A stretch of 11,278 nucleotides of DNA from F23-B02 sp963640555 (GTDB lineage: Bacteria; Bacillota; Clostridia; Oscillospirales; Oscillospiraceae): NCBI GenBank assembly GCA_963640555.1, contig CAVHZB010000087.1, forward strand, positions 1 to 11,278. The letters run 5' to 3'. Positions 5,564 through 11,278 of this stretch are shown one piece after another. The position numbers were made by a program, and so were the translations under genes. Each line of letters starts with the position of its first letter. Position 1 is the first letter of the stretch. The notes beneath the pieces were generated by a model. It searched no databases. It saw nothing but the letters and a program-made list of their open reading frames with translations, and was not told the origin of the DNA.

Positions 5564-6607
5564 ATGAGCATTAATTTTTCCGATGGTCTGGAGAATGTAC
5601 CGGTAGTTACGAGCTCATCGGTATTGCCGGAGGATGCAGGAGAGGGAAGTCTGCGGCCGAAAACTCTCATTGAATATATAGGTCAGGAGAAAGCAAAGGA
5701 TAATCTCAGCGTTTTCATTGATGCTGCAAGGTTTAGGAACGAGCCGCTTGACCATGTTCTGCTGCATGGACCTCCGGGTCTCGGCAAAACTACTCTCGCC
5801 GCAGTTATTGCAAATGAGATGGGCGTGAATATGCGCATTACCTCCGGTCCTGCAATAGAACGGCCAGGCGATCTTGTAGCCATGCTGACAAATCTCAATG
5901 AGGGAGATATTCTGTTTGTTGATGAGATACACAGGCTGAATCGAGCCTATGAGGAGATACTCTATCCTGCAATGGAGGATTATGCTATTGATATAATCCT
6001 CGGCAAAGGTCCGTCTGCAAATTCGCTGCATCTTGAGCTCCCGAAGTTTACCCTCATCGGAGCCACCACCCGCTCCGGCCAGCTAACGGCACCGCTGCGC
6101 GACAGATTCGGTGTCACGCTCAGACTCGAGCTGTATACGGTCGACGAGCTGCGAAGGATAGTTGAGCGCTCGGCTGACATTCTCGGCATTGAAATTGACC
6201 GTGACGGTGCAATCGAAATTGCCTCAAGGTCAAGAGGAACACCGAGAATAGCCAACAGAATGCTGCGACGGGTACGCGATTTTGCACAGGTGAGGGCGGA
6301 CGGCGTTATCACAAAAGAGGTTGCAGATATGGCGCTTTCCCGTCTGGAGGTAGACAAAAGCGGACTTGACGCACTTGACAGGCGTATGCTGAGAAGTATA
6401 GTCGAGTTTTATAACGGTGGACCCGTGGGACTTGAAACGCTTGCGGCAACCATAAATGAGGACTCGGTTACACTTGAAGATGTTTACGAGCCGTATCTTC
6501 TGCAGCAGGGCTTTTTGACCAGAACGCCGCGCGGTCGCTGCGTGACGAGAAAAACATATGAGTATTTGGGCATAGAACGGCTCGGGCAGCAGGAAATCGA
6601 CTGCTGA
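5564..6607 (+). CDS. ruvB: RuvB, Holliday-junction branch-migration ATPase
   Basis: RuvB is a hexameric AAA+ motor that drives branch migration with RuvA. The 347-residue protein carries Walker A GPPGLGKTT (69-77), Walker B FVDEIHRL (D120, E121), the sensor region TLIGATTRSG, the arginine-finger segment LRDRFG, sensor-2 GTPRIANR, and the C-terminal winged-helix domain with YNGGPVGLETLAA and the closing TPRGR. The Walker A motif sits later than in short homologues because of an N-terminal extension of about 15 residues. GGAGG (5553-5557) precedes the ATG by 6 bases. It is the last gene of the operon; the next promoter starts 47 bases after the stop. Confidence 0.97.
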   Translation: MSINFSDGLENVPVVTSSSVLPEDAGEGSLRPKTLIEYIGQEKAKDNLSVFIDAARFRNEPLDHVLLHGPPGLGKTTLAAVIANEMGVNMRITSGPAIERPGDLVAMLTNLNEGDILFVDEIHRLNRAYEEILYPAMEDYAIDIILGKGPSANSLHLELPKFTLIGATTRSGQLTAPLRDRFGVTLRLELYTVDELRRIVERSADILGIEIDRDGAIEIASRSRGTPRIANRMLRRVRDFAQVRADGVITKEVADMALSRLEVDKSGLDALDRRMLRSIVEFYNGGPVGLETLAATINEDSVTLEDVYEPYLLQQGFLTRTPRGRCVTRKTYEYLGIERLGQQEIDC

Positions 6608-6623
6608 AAGCTCATATTCGTAT

Positions 6624-6641
6624 GAAAATCAAGAGATTTTC
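6624..6641 (+). terminator. Small hairpin after ruvB, possible weak terminator
   Basis: GAAAATC (6624-6630) and GATTTTC (6635-6641) form a perfect seven-pair stem with an AAGA loop. It is AT-rich and no T run follows, so termination would be weak. It is the only stem seen between ruvB and the sigma-factor promoter. Confidence 0.3.
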
Positions 6642-6654
6642 TGCCATATATCTA

Positions 6655-6682
6655 TTGACTTTCAACAAAAATGAGATATACT
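6655..6682 (+). promoter_or_regulatory. Promoter of the sigma-H-like gene
   Basis: TTGACT (6655-6660), a 16-base spacer and TATACT (6677-6682), each five of six to consensus. Transcription would start near 6689, giving a leader of about 28 bases. The spacer holds TCAACAAAAATGA, also found in the spacer of the promoter at 984-1011. Confidence 0.65.
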
Positions 6683-6693
6683 ATGATAGTATA
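6677..6693. promoter_or_regulatory. Perfect palindrome over the -10 and start point (operator candidate)
   Basis: TATACTAT-G-ATAGTATA is a perfect inverted repeat with 8-base arms around one central G. It covers the whole -10 and the predicted start point of the sigma-factor gene, a position where a dimeric repressor would block RNA polymerase. Part of the symmetry comes from the -10 itself, so function is inferred only. Confidence 0.4.
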
Positions 6694-6716
6694 GTTGGAA
6701 GTAACAGTGATTTTAT

Positions 6717-7346
6717 ATGAGTAGATACGCTGATTTAGAAGATACTGATCTGCAGGAGCTTTCTCTCAAAGGTGACAGATGCGCCGAGGAAGAGCTCGTC
6801 TCGCGGTACATGCGTTTGGTTAGGATTTGCGCGCGGCCGCTGTTTCTTGCAGGCGGAGAAAGTGAAGATCTTATTCAGGAGGGCATGTTCGGTCTGCTGT
6901 CTGCGATCAGACAGTATGAGCCGATGCATAATGCGTCGTTCCGGACATTTGCCGAATGGTGCATCAGAAACAGATTGAGATCAGCGGTAAAATCAGCTTC
7001 CAGCCTAAAGCATGATCCGCTTAACAATGGCGTACCTTTAGAGTCAATACTCTCGGATGAATCCCAGACCCCGGCATCGGTATGTGCTGACTATTTTCAG
7101 AAATCTCCTGAAGAGCAGGTTCTGGCAAGAGAGAACAAAAAGTACACAGAACAGTTATATTTGTCCTTAGTCGACTCGCTTTCAAAGTTTGAGAAGGCGG
7201 TGTTGGCGTTGTATCTTGACGGTTTGAGCTATAAAGAGATAGCAAAGTCGATCGGTAAAAGCGACAAAGCGGTTGATAACGCGATACAAAGGATAAGGCG
7301 CAAAACGGCGCAGATGCTTAATCAGGCGAAATCAGCAAATAGCTGA
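6717..7346 (+). CDS. Sigma-70 family factor of the SigH (Spo0H) type
   Basis: The 209-residue protein has region 2 at about residues 25-100, with SEDLIQEGMFGLLSAIRQY (49-67) for core binding and the FRTFAEWCIRNRL segment for -10 recognition. A linker follows, then region 4 at about 150-200 with a helix-turn-helix LSYKEIAKSIGKSDKAVDNAI. The run SSLKHDPLNNGVPLES closely resembles the Spo0H lineage (TRQKHIPLN in relatives), which directs early sporulation genes. In Bacillus sigH lies near rpmG-secE-nusG, while here it follows ruvB, so this could be the sole SigH or a paralogue. The ATG has almost no ribosome site: the nearest GGAAG (6697-6701) is 15 bases away. Poor initiation and the palindromic promoter suggest low, controlled expression. 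Confidence 0.87.
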   Translation: MSRYADLEDTDLQELSLKGDRCAEEELVSRYMRLVRICARPLFLAGGESEDLIQEGMFGLLSAIRQYEPMHNASFRTFAEWCIRNRLRSAVKSASSLKHDPLNNGVPLESILSDESQTPASVCADYFQKSPEEQVLARENKKYTEQLYLSLVDSLSKFEKAVLALYLDGLSYKEIAKSIGKSDKAVDNAIQRIRRKTAQMLNQAKSANS

Positions 7347-7375
7347 CGCATATAAAAGCCGACAGGCGAGTTTTC
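7341..7375 (+). repeat. Copy 2 of a short diverged intergenic repeat
   Basis: This copy matches 4361-4397. It begins over the last codons of the sigma-factor gene (the shared TGACG contains its stop) and runs into the leader of the zinc-ribbon gene. Here the core can form GCC/GGC around a GACA loop between an A run and a T run, a small terminator-like shape. No promoter is clear within it. Confidence 0.4.
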
Positions 7376-7392
7376 AAAAGAGAGGATTTACA

Positions 7393-7671
7393 ATGTACGA
7401 AGACAAGACCTTAGTTTGCAAAGAGTGTGGTCAGGAGTTCGTGTTCTCCGCCGGTGAGCAGGAGTTCTATGCAGAGCGCGGCTTCCAGAATGAGCCCCAG
7501 CGCTGCAAGGCGTGCCGCGATGCGCGTAAAAATGCAGCTCGTGGTCCCCGTGAGTTCTTCACCGCTGTTTGTGCAGCCTGCGGTGGCGAGGCAAAGGTTC
7601 CCTTTGAGCCCAAGTCTGACCGTCCTGTATATTGCAGCGAGTGCTTTGCAAAGATGAAGGAAGAAGCCTGA
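7393..7671 (+). CDS. Small double zinc-ribbon protein with CxxC-x17-CxxC motif
   Basis: The 92-residue protein has two metal-site modules. Residues 1-46 (DKTLVCKECGQEFVFSAGEQ, with C9, C12, C38 and C41) match the probable zinc-ribbon family PF13451. Residues 55-88 have C60, C63, C81 and C84 with exactly 17 residues between the pairs, the CxxC-x17-CxxC domain. Its function is not established; nucleic-acid or protein binding is usual for such ribbons. Codon choice differs from neighbours: all seven Arg codons are CGT or CGC, most Phe are TTC and most Pro are CCC, the pattern of a strongly expressed gene. GAGGA (7382-7386) precedes the ATG by 6 bases. It lies 46 bases after the sigma-factor gene and ends at a strong terminator. 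Confidence 0.88.
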   Translation: MYEDKTLVCKECGQEFVFSAGEQEFYAERGFQNEPQRCKACRDARKNAARGPREFFTAVCAACGGEAKVPFEPKSDRPVYCSECFAKMKEEA

Positions 7672-7691
7672 GGAAATCAACCGCAGGAATA

Positions 7692-7726
7692 GAGTGGGGC
7701 GTCCTCAAGGCGTCCCGTTCTTTTTT
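7692..7726 (+). terminator. Rho-independent terminator after the zinc-ribbon gene
   Basis: GAGTGGGGCG (7692-7701) pairs with CGTCCCGTTC (7711-7720), ten pairs including three G-U, loop TCCTCAAGG, followed by six T (7721-7726). Confidence 0.85.
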
Positions 7727-7754
7727 GTAGAAATTACGATTGGAGATATGAACA

Positions 7755-7973
7755 ATGGAAATGCTGAAAATTATGGACATTGGCAGAGAAAGCATTATTT
7801 CTGAGATCCTTGAGAGCTTCCCTGAAGCAATGCCGAAATTTCAGGACCTCGGAATGCATTGTCTCGGCTGCGCTCTCGCAACCTCCGAGAGCCTTGAACA
7901 GGCTTGTGCCGCACATGGTGTAGACCCTGACGAGTTCATTGTTGAACTCAAGGCATACCTGCTGGCACTGTAA
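7755..7973 (+). CDS. DUF1858 / hybrid-cluster-associated redox-disulfide domain protein
   Basis: The 72-residue protein is a single DUF1858 domain (PF08984, TIGR03980 type). The signature is MHCLGCALATSESLEQACAAHG (34-55 region), with the redox or metal-binding pair C36 and C39 and a further C51. An N-terminal helical part, ISEILESFPEAMPKFQDLGM, precedes it. Family members are found in anaerobes, often near hybrid-cluster or redox proteins; the role here is unknown. GGAGA (7742-7746) precedes the ATG by 8 bases. The upstream terminator leaves only about 28 bases for a promoter and I found none that is clear, so read-through may contribute. A perfect hairpin follows. Confidence 0.9.
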   Translation: MEMLKIMDIGRESIISEILESFPEAMPKFQDLGMHCLGCALATSESLEQACAAHGVDPDEFIVELKAYLLAL

Positions 7974-7986
7974 GAGATGCAGCTAA

Positions 7987-8016
7987 ACGAAAAGCCGGTT
8001 TTTTCCGGCTTTTCGT
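7987..8016 (+). terminator. Perfect hairpin terminator after DUF1858, before trmK
   Basis: ACGAAAAGCCGG (7987-7998) and CCGGCTTTTCGT (8005-8016) form a perfect 12-pair stem with a TTTTTT loop. The T run is inside the stem end and no separate T tract follows, so it may work on either strand or only partly. The trmK ribosome site lies 8 bases beyond it and is not part of the stem. Confidence 0.65.
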
Positions 8017-8034
8017 CGTATATGGAGATTTTTT

Positions 8035-8754
8035 ATGAGCAGCAGGTTAAAATTAATTGCTTCACTTGCCGGGCATGGAGTGGGGGTCGCGGATATAGGC
8101 ACAGATCACGGTATACTTCCAATATTGCTTCGGCAGCGCGGTTATACGGGACGCATAGTGGCCGGCGATATTAACGCCGCACCGCTCGAAAAGGCACGGC
8201 GCGGATTGGAGCAGACCGATACCGAGAAAGTTGAGCTCTGCCTCTGCAACGGGCTCGACGGTATTGACGGTTCAGGCATTGACACTATAGTTGTTGCCGG
8301 CATGGGCGGTGATACAATAACGGGTATACTCGACAGGGGACTGTATGATCTGCCGCAGTGGAACGGCAGAAAAGATTACAGTCTTATTCTGCATCCGGTT
8401 ACGAAGCCGGAGATACTCAGGTATTGGCTTATAAATAACAGTTTTACGATAAATGATGATATTATCATTGAGGACAACGGGGTTCTATGTCAGATAATAT
8501 GCGCGCATCCGGGTGAAAGCGTCCGATATAAAGACTCAGAGCTCTATATCGGAAAATACGAGCATATAAGCTCATCGAAACACTTTTTAACGCTTGCGGA
8601 TAAGCATATAAAACGCTTTGAGTCAGCAGCTAAGGGGATAATCGGCTCGGGAGACGATTCACTTACGGCGTGGCGGGATATACTGCTTGGTATGGCACGC
8701 GAGCTCAGAGAAATGGAGGACCGGTATTATGACAAGCGTAAAGCAGATATATGA
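8035..8754 (+). CDS. trmK: TrmK, tRNA adenine(22)-N1 methyltransferase
   Basis: TrmK methylates N1 of adenine 22 in tRNA using S-adenosylmethionine. The 239-residue protein shows the family marks: class I motif VADIGTDHGILP (18-29), AGDINAAPLEKA with acidic D45 for the cofactor ribose, NGLDGI (72-77), and the TrmK-specific AGMGGDTI (88-95) at the catalytic edge. The C-terminal part (about 160-239) is a helical hairpin region rich in charged residues, as in YqfN of B. subtilis. GGAGA (8024-8028) precedes the ATG by six T. Its end overlaps the Nif3-family gene by 26 bases; the yqfN-yqfO pair in Bacillus has the same order. Confidence 0.94.
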   Translation: MSSRLKLIASLAGHGVGVADIGTDHGILPILLRQRGYTGRIVAGDINAAPLEKARRGLEQTDTEKVELCLCNGLDGIDGSGIDTIVVAGMGGDTITGILDRGLYDLPQWNGRKDYSLILHPVTKPEILRYWLINNSFTINDDIIIEDNGVLCQIICAHPGESVRYKDSELYIGKYEHISSSKHFLTLADKHIKRFESAAKGIIGSGDDSLTAWRDILLGMARELREMEDRYYDKRKADI

Positions 8755-9523
8755 CGACCTTAACGGATTTGCTCCGGTGTCGCTGAAAATGGATTTTGAT
8801 AATGTCGGACTTTTAGTCGGAGATGGGTGTGCGGATGTTGACACATGCCTTATAGCGCTTGATATTACTGATGAGGTTATACAAGAGGCAATAGAACGCA
8901 GAGCTCAGCTGATAGTAGCGCACCATCCGATAATATTCGGCAGTATAAAAAGCGTTACCGCCGATGATCTTGTTGGCAGAAAGATAATGGCTCTCGTAAA
9001 AAACAACATCTCTGCGATATGTATGCATACAAATCTCGATATTGCCGAGGGCGGCGTTAACGATGCACTTATAGCTGCGCTGTCTGCTAGCCCTGAGGAC
9101 TATCTTGAGGCGTGCGGGACGGATGCAGACGGGAAGCCAGTCGGATGCGGACGCATCGGCGAGCTTGAGACGGAGATGGACTTTGAAGCATTTCTCGGTC
9201 TGTGCAAATCTGCGCTTGGAGCAAATGGATTGCGCTATCATTATGCCGGCAGACCGGTAAAGCGGCTCGCCGTTATGGGCGGCTCCGGAGGCGGAAGCCT
9301 TATGGACGCCGTTAAAGCCGGCTGCGATACCTATGTCACATCTGATGTTAAGTATAATTGCTTTTTGGATTCCAAGGAGCTTGGCATAAATCTTATAGAC
9401 GCTGACCATTTCTGCACCGAAAATGTTGTCGTACCGGTTATTGCCGAGAAGCTGGGGACCGGTTTTCCGGATGTAAACTTCTTTATATCGTCTATTCACA
9501 GGCAAACGGCTCAATTCTTTTAA
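8729..9523 (+). CDS. Nif3-like dinuclear metal-centre protein (DUF34)
   Basis: The 264-residue protein is a Nif3/YbgI/YqfO family member. Expected metal ligands are present: H65 and H66 in AHHPIIF, D104 in HTNLD, and H227 and E231 in DADHFCTEN. A Gly-rich turn GGSGGG (184-189) sits before the second half. It lacks the insert that makes the Bacillus protein about 370 residues long, so it resembles the short form. The biochemical role is unsettled; GTP cyclohydrolase-like and metal-chaperone roles have been proposed for the family. An in-frame ATG at 8687 would add 14 residues inside trmK, but the start at 8729 has GGAGG (8715-8719) 9 bases before it and gives the usual N terminus. The two genes are probably translationally coupled. 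Confidence 0.93.
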   Translation: MTSVKQIYDDLNGFAPVSLKMDFDNVGLLVGDGCADVDTCLIALDITDEVIQEAIERRAQLIVAHHPIIFGSIKSVTADDLVGRKIMALVKNNISAICMHTNLDIAEGGVNDALIAALSASPEDYLEACGTDADGKPVGCGRIGELETEMDFEAFLGLCKSALGANGLRYHYAGRPVKRLAVMGGSGGGSLMDAVKAGCDTYVTSDVKYNCFLDSKELGINLIDADHFCTENVVVPVIAEKLGTGFPDVNFFISSIHRQTAQFF

Positions 9524-9527
9524 ACCG

Positions 9528-9556
9528 TAATATTTGTCCTCCGCAGCACATAGACT
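9528..9556 (+). promoter_or_regulatory. Sigma-E-type sporulation promoter of spoIVA
   Basis: TAATATT (9528-9534) matches the sigma-E -35 KMATATT fully. After exactly 14 bases CATAGACT (9549-9556) matches the -10 CATACAnT at all informative positions but one. B. subtilis spoIVA is sigma-E dependent, which fits. The start point would be near 9563, in the apical loop of the hairpin described below. No sigma-A promoter is evident here. Confidence 0.72.
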
Positions 9557-9587
9557 CGTACAAACGAGATGGCTGCGGAGGTTTTTT
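9538..9587 (+). terminator. Terminator hairpin of nif3 whose 3' arm is the spoIVA ribosome site
   Basis: CCTCCGCAGC (9538-9547) pairs perfectly with GCTGCGGAGG (9572-9581). An inner stem CAT/ATG and CTCGT (9555-9559) with ACGAG (9564-9568) closes on an ACAA loop. Six T follow (9582-9587), then AT and the spoIVA ATG at 9590. GGAGG (9577-9581) is the Shine-Dalgarno sequence of spoIVA, spaced by 8 bases. In a transcript from nif3 the element would terminate and hide the site; in a transcript starting in the loop the 5' arm is missing. Confidence 0.85.
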
Positions 9588-9589
9588 AT

Positions 9590-11068
9590 ATGACAAATTC
9601 GGACATTTACAAAGATATTTCTGCAAGAACCAACGGCGCAATAATGATAGGTGTAGTAGGACCGGTAAGAACCGGTAAGTCAACATTTATAAAGCGCTTC
9701 ATGGAAACTCTTGTTATTCCCAACATCGAGGATGACTATGCCAGAGAAAGGGCGCGTGATGAGCTGCCGCAAAGCGGCTCAGGCCGCACAATAATGACGG
9801 CTGAGCCGAAATTTGTGCCGGAGGATGCCGTTGAGATATCACTCGGCGACGATACAACCTGTATGGTAAGACTTGTAGACTGTGTAGGATACATGGTGGC
9901 GGGTGCGTCCGGCAGATTTGAGGACGGCAGTGAAAGACTTGTTACGACTCCTTGGTTTGACCACGAGGTCACTATGACGCAGGCAGCGGAATCAGGTACG
10001 CGCAAGGTAATATGCGATCATTCTACCATCGGGCTTGTCATAACCACTGATGGCAGCATATGCGACATTGAGCGTGAGGCATATATTGAGCCTGAAAAGC
10101 GGGTCATAACCGAGCTAAAGGCGATAGGAAAACCGTTTGTCATCCTTCTCAACAGCGCAGCGCCGGACTCAGAGCACGCAAAAGAGCTTGAACGACAGCT
10201 TGCCGAGGAGTATTCGGCACCGTGCATCAGCGTCAACTGCCAAGTTCTGGACGAAAAGAATATAACGGAGATAATGCGTAAGATCCTGGGTCAGTTCCCG
10301 CTGTGTCAGCTATCCATAGACTTGCCGGAGTGGTTCGGAGCGATAGATTGCGAAAATGAAATAAAGAAACGCCTGTTTGAGCACCTTGCCGGTTCTGCCT
10401 ATGAGATAGAATGTGTTAACGATATCGGCAGGATGCTGGGCAACATCATGCAGCTTGACATAGTAGATGCAGCGTATATTGAAAGCAGTGATATGGGCAG
10501 CGGCGTCATAAATATTGCAATTGACCTACCGCGGCTTTTGTATTACAAGCTTATAAGCGATGAATCCGGAATACAGGTGCGGGATGACGGTGATCTTGTA
10601 CGCGTACTGCGCGAGCTCAGTGAAATAAAGCTTGAATATGATAAGGTCAAGGATGCATTGGCATCTGTCCGGCAGACAGGGTACGGAGTTGTTGTTCCGC
10701 GACAGGAGGATCTGCAGATAGATGAGCCGCAGCTTGTAAAGCAGGGAGGAAGGTACGCCGTAAAGCTAAAAGCCAGAGCTCCGGCGATCCATATGCTAAA
10801 AACCGGCGTTGAGGCGGTCGTAACTCCATCAATAGGCGGAGATGGCGCCTCGGGTGATATAATAAGCTTTCTTCTGCAGGGCTTTGACGGAGATATGAGC
10901 AGACTTTGGGAGTCAAACATTTTCGGACAGCCGCTGTATGATATTGCACAGAACGCCATTTCCGAGAGGCTGGACGGCCTGCCTGGCAATACAAAAGCAA
11001 AGCTTCAGGAAACATTGCAGCGCATTGTGAACGAAGGAAGAGGAACACTCATCTGTATATTGCTGTGA
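9590..11068 (+). CDS. spoIVA: SpoIVA, spore coat morphogenetic ATPase
   Basis: SpoIVA hydrolyses ATP to polymerise on the forespore surface and forms the base on which the spore coat is built. The 492-residue product equals the B. subtilis length, with the same opening plan (SDIYKDISARTNG) and Walker A GPVRTGKST with K30 at the Bacillus position. Further marks are a Walker B-like VRLVDCVGYMV, the long middle region containing LPEWFGAID, and the hydrophobic end TLICILL. An upstream in-frame ATG at 9569 would add seven residues (MAAEVFY) coded by the hairpin; the start at 9590 is chosen from homology and from GGAGG with 8-base spacing. It is the only clear spore-coat gene here and shows that the host forms endospores. 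It lies after the trmK-nif3 pair but seems separately transcribed. Confidence 0.97.
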   Translation: MTNSDIYKDISARTNGAIMIGVVGPVRTGKSTFIKRFMETLVIPNIEDDYARERARDELPQSGSGRTIMTAEPKFVPEDAVEISLGDDTTCMVRLVDCVGYMVAGASGRFEDGSERLVTTPWFDHEVTMTQAAESGTRKVICDHSTIGLVITTDGSICDIEREAYIEPEKRVITELKAIGKPFVILLNSAAPDSEHAKELERQLAEEYSAPCISVNCQVLDEKNITEIMRKILGQFPLCQLSIDLPEWFGAIDCENEIKKRLFEHLAGSAYEIECVNDIGRMLGNIMQLDIVDAAYIESSDMGSGVINIAIDLPRLLYYKLISDESGIQVRDDGDLVRVLRELSEIKLEYDKVKDALASVRQTGYGVVVPRQEDLQIDEPQLVKQGGRYAVKLKARAPAIHMLKTGVEAVVTPSIGGDGASGDIISFLLQGFDGDMSRLWESNIFGQPLYDIAQNAISERLDGLPGNTKAKLQETLQRIVNEGRGTLICILL

Positions 11069-11083
11069 TCGTAATAATCGTAA

Positions 11084-11124
11084 GCTGAATAACGGGTGCA
11101 GGCATACTGCACCCGTTATTCAGC
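11084..11124. terminator. Long perfect hairpin after spoIVA
   Basis: GCTGAATAACGGGTGCAG (11084-11101) and its exact complement (11107-11124) form an 18-pair stem with a GCATA loop. It begins 15 bases after the spoIVA stop. No T run follows, so it may stabilise the 3' end of the message or be a weak terminator rather than a classical one. Confidence 0.6.
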
Positions 11125-11130
11125 CTGTCA

Positions 11131-11169
11131 AAGAACCACTGCTTTCAAAAAGCGAAAACAGTGGTTCTT
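11131..11169. repeat. Second hairpin after spoIVA
   Basis: AAGAACCACTG (11131-11141) pairs exactly with CAGTGGTTCTT (11159-11169), 11 pairs. The 17-base loop can form a small inner GCTT/AAGC pairing. It has no T run on the plus strand. It starts 6 bases after the first hairpin. Confidence 0.55.
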
Positions 11170-11192
11170 GCGTATGTTGTTGAAAAAAGTCG

Positions 11193-11246
11193 CTGAAACA
11201 GCGGCAAATTGGAGCTGCCCCAGCTCCAATTTGCCAGCTTTTTCAG
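11193..11246. terminator. Third hairpin after spoIVA, with T run
   Basis: GGCAAATTGGAGCTG (11203-11217) pairs exactly with 11221-11235 around a CCC loop, 15 pairs. The stem continues outward, CTGAAA (11193-11198) and AGC (11200-11202) pairing with GCT (11237-11239) and TTTCAG (11241-11246), broken by one bulge and one mismatch. The TTTTT run (11239-11243) suits termination from the left, and the A run at 11183-11188 suits it from the right. About 30 bases after it show nothing recognisable before the window ends. Confidence 0.55.
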
Positions 11247-11278
11247 ATTCATGGCAGCATATTTGAGCCTCACCCAGT

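Noticed and set aside
5615..6031. 138-codon minus-strand ORF opposite ruvB
   Set aside because: Shadow of the RuvB ATPase domain; low-complexity composition and no start signals.
8813..9514. 233-codon minus-strand ORF opposite the Nif3-family gene
   Set aside because: It is antisense to a well-supported gene and has no recognisable domain; the opposite frame happens to lack stops.
9569..9589. SpoIVA start at ATG 9569
   Set aside because: The extra seven residues are coded by the hairpin arm, have no ribosome site, and are absent from the family.
1..11278. CRISPR array, tRNA/rRNA genes, insertion sequences or a defence system
   Set aside because: No regular repeat-spacer pattern, cloverleaf or rRNA-like sequence, transposase or defence domain was seen; the only recombinase is a housekeeping XerD.

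Overview
The window is from a spore-forming member of the Clostridia, most likely a gut Oscillospiraceae/Ruminococcaceae-type bacterium. The reasons are a full-length SpoIVA, a Spo0H-like sigma factor, a yajC/TIGR04086 gene pair, a complete ruvC-ruvA-ruvB operon, trmK next to a short Nif3-family gene, AGGAGG-type ribosome binding sites and moderate GC content. The lineage is inferred from gene content and protein style, not from a database match.

Layout from left to right. (1) 8-814: yajC (Sec translocase accessory) and a four-helix TIGR04086/YrzE-like membrane protein, separated by a hairpin whose 3' arm carries the likely ribosome binding site. (2) 815-1121: an AT-rich gap with a good sigma-A-type promoter and one doubtful 42-codon ORF. 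(3) 1122-2586: a five-helix membrane protein in a SpoIIM-like position, then a xerD-type tyrosine recombinase, closed by a bidirectional terminator. (4) 2633-4276, minus strand: a lone, unusual fusion of a sugar-transfer-type ATP-grasp domain with BspA-type leucine-rich repeats. (5) 4401-6607: ruvCAB, the Holliday-junction operon, from its own extended -10 promoter. (6) 6655-7726: a sigma-H-like factor with a perfect palindrome over its -10, then a small double zinc-ribbon protein and a terminator. (7) 7755-9523: a DUF1858 redox-disulfide protein, trmK and a Nif3-like protein. (8) 9528-11068: spoIVA with a strong sigma-E-type promoter. (9) 11084-11246: three long hairpins in a row.

The most interesting signal is how spoIVA starts. 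Its sigma-E-type -10 lies inside the 5' half of a terminator hairpin, the predicted start point lies in the apical loop, and the Shine-Dalgarno sequence is in the 3' arm. A read-through transcript from nif3 would fold, terminate and bury the ribosome site. A transcript from the sporulation promoter would lack the 5' arm and keep the site open. The hairpin before the TIGR04086 gene has the same plan and the same GTACAAAC apical sequence. I saw no tRNA, rRNA, CRISPR array, transposase or phage gene.
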